A stretch of 64,000 nucleotides of DNA from Pluralibacter sp. UBA7423 (GTDB taxonomy: Bacteria; Pseudomonadota; Gammaproteobacteria; Enterobacterales; Enterobacteriaceae), in contig DKMD01000022.1 of NCBI GenBank assembly GCA_002470465.1, forward strand, positions 141,901 through 205,900, in the 5' to 3' direction. Below, piece after piece: positions 58,677-64,000 of this stretch; positions within the stretch are counted from its first letter, which is position 1, and each line of letters opens with the position of its first letter. Under the pieces are notes generated by a model. The model did no database searches. It was not told where the DNA came from and saw nothing but the letters and a program-made list of their open reading frames with translations. The position numbers were made by a program, and so were the translations under genes.

Positions 58677-58701
58677 GACACCCTCCTGAGCATGCTTGTT
58701 A

Positions 58702-59280
58702 TTAGTGTAAGGTTGGTTTCTGTACTTCCGGAGCTGTTGGCTGTGGGTGCGTGAAGGTATCGTGGCACAGCAGCGCGGCGACACGCACGTACTCGACGAT
58801 CTCTTCGAGCGACATTTCGAGCTCTTCCTGATCTTCATCTTCGTCATAGCCGAGCTGGGCGATGTTGCGCAGATCGTCGATGGCTTCGCCGGTTTCGCCT
58901 TTCACCTTGTCCAGCTTCGGCTGAGTGACGCCAAGGCCCAACAGGAAGTGGTTCACCCACCCCGCCAGCGCATCCGCGCGATCGAAAACGCTGACCTCAT
59001 CGCCGTCAGGCATATAAAGCTGGAACTGGAAGCCTTCATCTTCCAGCGCATCGCTGGTTGAGGCGTGAATTTTTCGCAGGACTTCGGCCAGCTCATGACC
59101 AAACGCCAGACCTTCGTTGGTCAGGTCATGGACCAGCGGCAGCCAGCTGCTGTCATTGTTACCACCGCACAACATGCCGCTAATCAGACCATGCATTTCG
59201 GCAGGCGTTAAGCCCACACCCTGTTGGTTAAGTAACTGGTTCACATCGTTGTAACCAGGCATTTCGTTCTGTATAGACAT
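58702..59280 (-). CDS. ygfB: YgfB, UPF0149 protein
   Basis: A 192-residue acidic, all-helical protein, same length as E. coli YgfB, with [18 protein letters not shown] and the conserved acidic stretch [17 protein letters not shown]. In Pseudomonas the homologue antagonises an AlpA-dependent antitermination pathway; its role in enterics is unknown. First gene of the pepP-ubiHI operon and divergent from zapA. Confidence 0.95.
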   Translation of the reverse strand: MSIQNEMPGYNDVNQLLNQQGVGLTPAEMHGLISGMLCGGNNDSSWLPLVHDLTNEGLAFGHELAEVLRKIHASTSDALEDEGFQFQLYMPDGDEVSVFDRADALAGWVNHFLLGLGVTQPKLDKVKGETGEAIDDLRNIAQLGYDEDEDQEELEMSLEEIVEYVRVAALLCHDTFTHPQPTAPEVQKPTLH

Positions 59281-59380
59281 GCGCATTCGTCGTCGTTGGG
59301 GGAAAGTTCATGTTATGCTACCACTTTGGACCCTGGTGAACCAGAAAAGGGCTTGTGTGCTCACGCCAGGGTAGCTATAG

Positions 59381-59776
<396 letters not shown>

Positions 59777-59817
59777 CACTTCATGGTTAACTATGGTAGA
59801 GTGACCCTGAAGACAAA

Positions 59818-60001
59818 ATTTCTCTGAGATGTTCGCAAGCGGGCCAGTCCCCTGAGCCGATATTTCATACCACAAGAATGTGGCGCTCCACGGTTGGTGA
59901 GCATGCTCGGTTCGTCCGAGAAGCCTTAAAACTGTGACGACACATTCACCTTGAACCAAGGGTTCAAGGGTTACAGCCTGCGGCGGCATCTCGGAGATTC
60001 C
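59818..60001 (+). ncRNA. ssrS: 6S RNA
   Basis: About 184 nt from ATTTCTCTGAGATG to the closing CATCTCGGAGATTCC, whose ends pair. The central bubble segments CATACCACAAGAATGTGGCG and AAGGGTTCAAGGGTTACAG match E. coli 6S RNA almost base for base. 6S RNA binds sigma-70 RNA polymerase and mimics an open promoter in stationary phase. It lies 41 bases after zapA and is co-transcribed with ygfA. Confidence 0.98.
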
Positions 60002-60019
60002 CTACCTTCTGCTTCAATC

Positions 60020-60616
60020 ATGACACTCGTTTCTGATACTTCTTCAGCCAGACAAAACATTCGCCAGATAATCCGGCAGCGTCGTCGTGCGCTCACGCCA
60101 GACCAGCAGCAGCTTTTTGCCGGGCAGGCCGCCCACCGCATGATGATTTATCCTCCCGTGGTGATGGCAAAAACCGTGGCGGTATTTCTCTCCTTCGACG
60201 GTGAACTCGACACGCAGCCGCTGATTGAGCAACTCTGGAAGAGCGGTAAACAAGTGTATCTGCCGGTGCTCCATCCCTTCTCTTCCGGCAATTTGCTGTT
60301 TCTTCATTATCACCCGCAGTCTGATCTGATCGTCAACCGGCTAAAAATCCACGAGCCAAAGCTCGACGTGCGCGACGTGTTACCGCTGAGCGAGCTGGAC
60401 GTGCTGATTACGCCTCTGGTTGCATTTGACCAACAGGGGCAGCGTCTGGGAATGGGTGGCGGGTTTTACGATCGCACTTTGCAAAACTGGCAGCAGCATG
60501 GACTACAGCCGGTCGGCTATGCGCACGATTGTCAGCAGGTCGATGCCCTGCCGGTAGAGAAATGGGATATTCCGCTGCCTGCGGTGGTCACGCCTTCGAA
60601 GCTCTGGTACTGGTGA
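60020..60616 (+). CDS. ygfA: 5-formyltetrahydrofolate cyclo-ligase (YgfA/Fau)
   Basis: A 198-residue enzyme turning 5-formyl-THF into 5,10-methenyl-THF with ATP. The C-terminal signature GQRLGMGGGFYDRTL is intact. I start at MTLVSDTSSAR (60020), giving near E. coli length; the open frame extends back into 6S RNA and is not coding there. In E. coli ssrS-ygfA is one transcript. Confidence 0.94.
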   Translation: MTLVSDTSSARQNIRQIIRQRRRALTPDQQQLFAGQAAHRMMIYPPVVMAKTVAVFLSFDGELDTQPLIEQLWKSGKQVYLPVLHPFSSGNLLFLHYHPQSDLIVNRLKIHEPKLDVRDVLPLSELDVLITPLVAFDQQGQRLGMGGGFYDRTLQNWQQHGLQPVGYAHDCQQVDALPVEKWDIPLPAVVTPSKLWYW

Positions 60617-60623
60617 GCGAATT

Positions 60624-60692
60624 GTCGGGTGGCGGCTTCGCCTTACCCGACCTACAAAATTCGTAGGCCCGGCAAGCAACGTGCCGCCGGGC
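60624..60692. repeat. REP pair between ygfA and serA
   Basis: TCGGGTGGCGGCTTCGCCTTACCCGACCTAC and the inverted GTAGGCCCGGCAAGC...GCCGCCGGGC lie between the convergent genes. Confidence 0.85.
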
Positions 60693-60703
60693 AAAAATAA
60701 TAA

Positions 60704-61936
60704 TCAGTAAAGCAAACGAGCGCGAATCGTTCCTGGAATGGCCTTCATGCTCTGCAGCGCTTTCTCAGCAACATCTTCTTCCGCTTCGATGTCGATCACC
60801 ACGTAACCCATCTGCGGCGTGGTTTGCAGGTACTGCGCGGCGATGTTTACGCCCTGCTCGGCGAAAATCTGGTTAATCGCGGTCAGCACGCCTGGACGGT
60901 TTTCGTGGATGTGCAGCAGTCGACGACCGCCATGCAGCGGCAGCGACACTTCCGGGAAGTTCACCGCCGAAAGCGTGGAACCGTTGTCTGAGTATTTCGA
61001 CAGTTTACCGGCCACTTCCAGACCGATGTTTTCCTGTGCTTCCTGAGTGGAACCGCCGATGTGCGGCGTCAGGATCACGTTGTCGAATTCGCACAGCGGC
61101 GAAGTGAACGGATCGCTGTTGGTCGCCGGCTCAGTCGGGAATACGTCGATGGCCGCGCCCGCCAGGTGCTTACGCGCCAGCGCATCGCACAGCGCAGGAA
61201 TATCCACCACGGTGCCGCGCGCGGCGTTGATCAGCAGTGAACCCGGCTTCATCAGCGCCAGCTCTTCAGCGCCCATCATATTTTTGGTGGAAGCATTCTC
61301 TGGTACGTGCAGGCTCACCACATCACTCATGTTCAGCAGATCGGAGAGATGCTGAACCTGGGTGGCATTGCCGAGCGGCAGCTTGTTTTCGATATCGTAG
61401 AAGAAAACGTGCATCCCCAGCGATTCCGCCAGAATCCCAAGCTGAGTGCCGATATGACCGTAGCCAATAATGCCCAGCTTTTTACCGCGGGCCTCGTAGC
61501 TGCCAGCGGCCAGTTTGTTCCAGATCCCACGGTGCGCTTTGGCGTTGGCTTCAGGAATACCACGCAGCAGCAGCAGCAGTTCGCCGATCACCAGCTCTGC
61601 GACGGAACGCGTGTTCGAGAAAGGTGCGTTAAATACCGGAACGCCGCGTTTTGCTGCCGCGTTGAGGTCAACCTGGTTGGTACCGATGCAAAAACATCCA
61701 ATAGCAACCAATTTTTCCGCAGCCTGGATAATCTCTTCCGTCAGCTGAGTACGGGAGCGCAGGCCGATGAAATGGGCATCACGGATCGACTCTTTGAGCT
61801 GCTCAGCGTCGAGCGCGCCTTTGTGAAATTCAATGTTGGTGTAGCCTGCCGCACGAAGGCTATCGAGTGCTTTTTGATGCACGCCTTCGACCAGCAGAAA
61901 CTTAATTTTGTCTTTTTCCAGTGATACCTTAGCCAT
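60704..61936 (-). CDS. serA: D-3-phosphoglycerate dehydrogenase SerA
   Basis: A 410-residue NAD enzyme starting serine synthesis, same length as E. coli SerA. NAD site GIIGYGHIGTQLGILAESLG, catalytic His in HIGGSTQEAQENIG, and a C-terminal ACT domain (HIHENRPGVLTAINQIFAE) that binds the inhibitor serine. Start MAKVSLEKDKIKF; the open frame continues 57 bases upstream without support. Confidence 0.97.
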   Translation of the reverse strand: MAKVSLEKDKIKFLLVEGVHQKALDSLRAAGYTNIEFHKGALDAEQLKESIRDAHFIGLRSRTQLTEEIIQAAEKLVAIGCFCIGTNQVDLNAAAKRGVPVFNAPFSNTRSVAELVIGELLLLLRGIPEANAKAHRGIWNKLAAGSYEARGKKLGIIGYGHIGTQLGILAESLGMHVFFYDIENKLPLGNATQVQHLSDLLNMSDVVSLHVPENASTKNMMGAEELALMKPGSLLINAARGTVVDIPALCDALARKHLAGAAIDVFPTEPATNSDPFTSPLCEFDNVILTPHIGGSTQEAQENIGLEVAGKLSKYSDNGSTLSAVNFPEVSLPLHGGRRLLHIHENRPGVLTAINQIFAEQGVNIAAQYLQTTPQMGYVVIDIEAEEDVAEKALQSMKAIPGTIRARLLY

Positions 61937-62203
61937 TTCCCCGCCCTGTCTGTCTTGTATCGATGTTGTGGTGAACGAACGATGCTCACCCAAGCCAACA
62001 TATCAAAAAAAACTATTGCGGCAATATGAACGTTTGCGTCGACGTCCTGAGGAAAAGTCATTCAGCGCGAAATGGCAGCATAAAATGCTGGGTGGAAATG
62101 ATGGCGTAGATTGTTAAACAGGTGTAGCCAGATTATGTGACACAAGTCACCAAATTTAACCTGGCGAAAATTTTTTACGGGGACGAGCACCGCCCCCGTC
62201 AGA
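61937..62203 (-). promoter_or_regulatory. serA upstream region
   Basis: This 267-bp gap between rpiA and serA, both minus-strand, should contain the serA promoter (Lrp-activated in E. coli). A GC-rich hairpin ACGGGGGCGG...TCCCCGT lies just after rpiA (62180-62200), but without a U tract on the minus strand. Confidence 0.5.
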
Positions 62204-62863
62204 TCATTTCACAATGGTTTTCACACCATCGGCGGTGCCGATCAGCGCCACGTCCGCACCACGGTTGGCAAACAGGCCGACGGTCACGACGCCAGGAATG
62301 CCGTTGATGGCGTTTTCCAGCGCCACAGCATCAAGGATCTCCAGGCCATGAACGTCCAGGATAACGTTGCCGTTATCGGTGACGACGTTCTGACGGTATT
62401 CCGGGCGTCCGCCCAGCTTCACCAGCTCACGCGCCACGGCGCTGCGCGCCATTGGAATGACTTCTACCGGCAAAGGGAATTTTCCGAGGATAGCCACCTG
62501 CTTGGAAGCATCAGCGATACAAATGAATTTATCCGCAACGGAAGCGATGATCTTCTCACGCGTCAGCGCCGCGCCGCCGCCTTTGATCATCTGCATGTGG
62601 TCGTTAATCTCATCTGCGCCGTCAACGTAGATCCCCAGACGATCCACTTCATTCAGATCAAAAACGTGGATCCCCAGGCTCTTTAGCTTTTCGGTTGAAG
62701 CGTCCGAACTGGAAACGGCACCTTCAATCTGACCTTTCATCGTCCCGAGCGCGTCGATAAAGTGCGCGGCGGTCGACCCCGTGCCTACGCCGACGATGGT
62801 CCCGGGTTGTACGTATTGAAGTGCTGCCCAGCCAACTGCTTTTTTCAGTTCATCCTGCGTCAT
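62204..62863 (-). CDS. rpiA: Ribose-5-phosphate isomerase A
   Basis: A 219-residue enzyme of the pentose phosphate pathway, same length as E. coli RpiA. The phosphate-binding [16 protein letters not shown] and active-site [20 protein letters not shown] with Asp, Lys and the Glu in LTREKIIA are visible. Divergent from argP. Confidence 0.97.
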   Translation of the reverse strand: MTQDELKKAVGWAALQYVQPGTIVGVGTGSTAAHFIDALGTMKGQIEGAVSSSDASTEKLKSLGIHVFDLNEVDRLGIYVDGADEINDHMQMIKGGGAALTREKIIASVADKFICIADASKQVAILGKFPLPVEVIPMARSAVARELVKLGGRPEYRQNVVTDNGNVILDVHGLEILDAVALENAINGIPGVVTVGLFANRGADVALIGTADGVKTIVK

Positions 62864-63023
62864 GATTTTTGCCTGTGATGTGATGGGATGCCGCGCATTA
62901 TAGACTATTCACCGCACAAATGTCCCTGCACGGCCCGGCGGGCGCGGCCCAATTTGGGGCCTGTATCAAACGTAAATTTATGTCATAGTGCGGGTAACAG
63001 AAAATGAGGAGTCAGTCACAGCA

Positions 63024-63917
63024 ATGAAACGTCCGGACTACAGAACACTACAGGCGCTGGATGCGGTTATTCGGGAACGCGGATTTGAGCGCGCCGCACA
63101 AAAGCTGTGTATCACCCAGTCCGCCGTCTCACAGCGTATTAAACAGCTGGAAAACATGTTCGGGCAGCCGTTGCTGGTGCGCACCGTGCCTCCTCGTCCA
63201 ACCGAGCAAGGGCAAAAGCTGCTGGCGCTGCTGCGTCAGGTGGAGCTGCTGGAAGAAGAGTGGCTTGGCGACGAGCAAACCGGCTCCACGCCGCTGCTGC
63301 TGTCGCTGGCGGTTAACGCCGACAGTCTTGCAACCTGGCTTCTGCCCGCGCTTTCCACCGTACTTTCCGATTCGCCGATTCGCCTCAATATTCAGGTGGA
63401 AGATGAAACCCGCACACAGGAACGTCTGCGCCGTGGGGAAGTGGTCGGCGCGGTGAGTATTCAGCCACAGGCGCTACCAAGCTGCCTGGTCGATCAACTT
63501 GGTGCGCTCGACTATCTGTTCGTCGCCTCAAAGTCGTTTGCGCAACGCTACTTCCCGAATGGCGTAACGCGTTCTGCCCTGCTGAAAGCGCCGGTGGTGG
63601 CGTTCGACCATCTTGATGATATGCATCAGGCTTTCCTGCAACAGCACTTCGATCTGCCGCCGGGCAGCGTGCCGTGCCATATCGTGAACTCCTCGGAGGC
63701 CTTCGTGCAGCTTGCCCGCCAGGGCACCACCTGCTGTATGATCCCGCATCTGCAAATTGAGCGCGAGCTCGACAGCGGTGAACTTATCGATCTGACGCCG
63801 GGCCTGTTCCAGCGCCGGATGCTCTACTGGCACCGCTTCGCGCCGGAAAGCCGCATGATGCGCCGGGTGACGGACGCGCTGCTGGAATACGGGCACAAGG
63901 TGCTGCGCCAGGATTAA
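63024..63917 (+). CDS. argP: ArgP (IciA), LysR-type regulator
   Basis: A 297-residue LysR-family regulator, same length as E. coli ArgP. N-terminal [23 protein letters not shown], then [20 protein letters not shown]. It activates argO (arginine/lysine export) and several lysine-pathway genes, with arginine and lysine as effectors. The start follows TGAGGAGT by 12 bases (MKRPDYRTL); an earlier GTG at 62988 is unlikely. Confidence 0.96.
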   Translation: MKRPDYRTLQALDAVIRERGFERAAQKLCITQSAVSQRIKQLENMFGQPLLVRTVPPRPTEQGQKLLALLRQVELLEEEWLGDEQTGSTPLLLSLAVNADSLATWLLPALSTVLSDSPIRLNIQVEDETRTQERLRRGEVVGAVSIQPQALPSCLVDQLGALDYLFVASKSFAQRYFPNGVTRSALLKAPVVAFDHLDDMHQAFLQQHFDLPPGSVPCHIVNSSEAFVQLARQGTTCCMIPHLQIERELDSGELIDLTPGLFQRRMLYWHRFAPESRMMRRVTDALLEYGHKVLRQD

Positions 63918-63940
63918 ACAAAAAAAGGCGGGAGCATTTC

Positions 63941-64000
63941 CCTAATGCTGGTCACTTAAGGTGATCAGCAGTTTTTCTTACCGGGTATTTCTGGGACTTT
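63941..64000. mobile_element. Possible IS4-type left end, or argP terminator
   Basis: After argP the sequence TAATGCTGGTCACTTAAGGT (starting about 63943) resembles the IS4 terminal repeat (TAATGCCGATCAGTTAAGGA). The same bases form an imperfect hairpin (CTGGTCAC...GTGATCAG) followed by TTTTTCTT, which would also serve as an intrinsic terminator. The window ends 50 bases later, so the two cannot be separated here. Confidence 0.35.

Noticed and set aside
59951..60019. Upstream start of ygfA inside 6S RNA
   Set aside because: These bases are the 3' part of ssrS; the ATG at 60020 gives the normal protein length.

Overview
The window is chromosomal DNA from an enteric gammaproteobacterium, most likely Enterobacter or a close relative such as Lelliottia or Leclercia. 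The gene order is that of the E. coli K-12 region tas-lplT-aas-galR-lysA-lysR-ygeA ... kduD-kduI-yqeF-yqeG ... glyU-ygeR-lysS-prfB-recJ-dsbC-xerD-fldB-ygfX-sdhE-ygfZ ... trhA-yqfB-bglA-ygfF-gcvPHT-ubiI-ubiH-pepP-ygfB-zapA-ssrS-ygfA-serA-rpiA-argP. Most proteins match their E. coli counterparts in length and motifs, but several loci carry genes that K-12 lacks. The genus call is inference from gene content; no search was run.

Layout. 1-10.5 kb: end of tas, the lysophospholipid recycling pair lplT-aas, the twin sRNAs OmrA and OmrB, galR, an extra GNAT plus LacI-family pair, then lysA/lysR/ygeA. 10.6-16.9 kb: a fepE-type O-antigen chain-length regulator, kduD/kduI (hexuronate catabolism, with a KdgR-like box), a possible unannotated sRNA, yqeF and yqeG. 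17-21.7 kb: a PdxI-like aldo/keto reductase, then a probable redox-stress operon (secreted peroxiredoxin, shortened DsbD-like protein, ECF sigma factor, DUF1109/NrsF-type anti-sigma factor), then a broken LysE-family exporter. 21.8-32.4 kb: the accessory heart of the window. A four-gene chaperone-usher fimbrial operon is bracketed by two paralogous pairs of membrane-bound winged-helix regulators and small partner proteins (ToxR/ToxS-like, E. coli YqeI/YqeJ-like), followed by a TetR-quinone oxidoreductase pair. It ends at tRNA-Gly(CCC).

32.6-42.3 kb is conserved core: the amidase activator ActS/YgeR, lysyl-tRNA synthetase, release factor 2 with its programmed +1 frameshift, RecJ, DsbC, XerD, FldB, YgfX/SdhE and YgfZ. 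42.3-45.5 kb holds an AraC regulator, the branched-chain amino acid exporter AzlCD and a membrane fatty-acid desaturase. 45.6-64 kb is core again: TrhA, YqfB, an RpiR regulator with BglA, YgfF, the glycine cleavage operon gcvTHP with PurR and GcvA-like sites, the ubiquinone hydroxylases UbiI/UbiH with PepP and YgfB, ZapA, 6S RNA and YgfA, SerA, RpiA and ArgP. REP-type palindromes sit in several intergenic gaps.

The most unusual material is the fimbrial island: inverted paralogous regulator pairs, a 21-bp-period repeat array and a G8 tract at the start of one regulator gene. The ECF/peroxiredoxin operon and the possible small RNA between kduI and yqeF come next.
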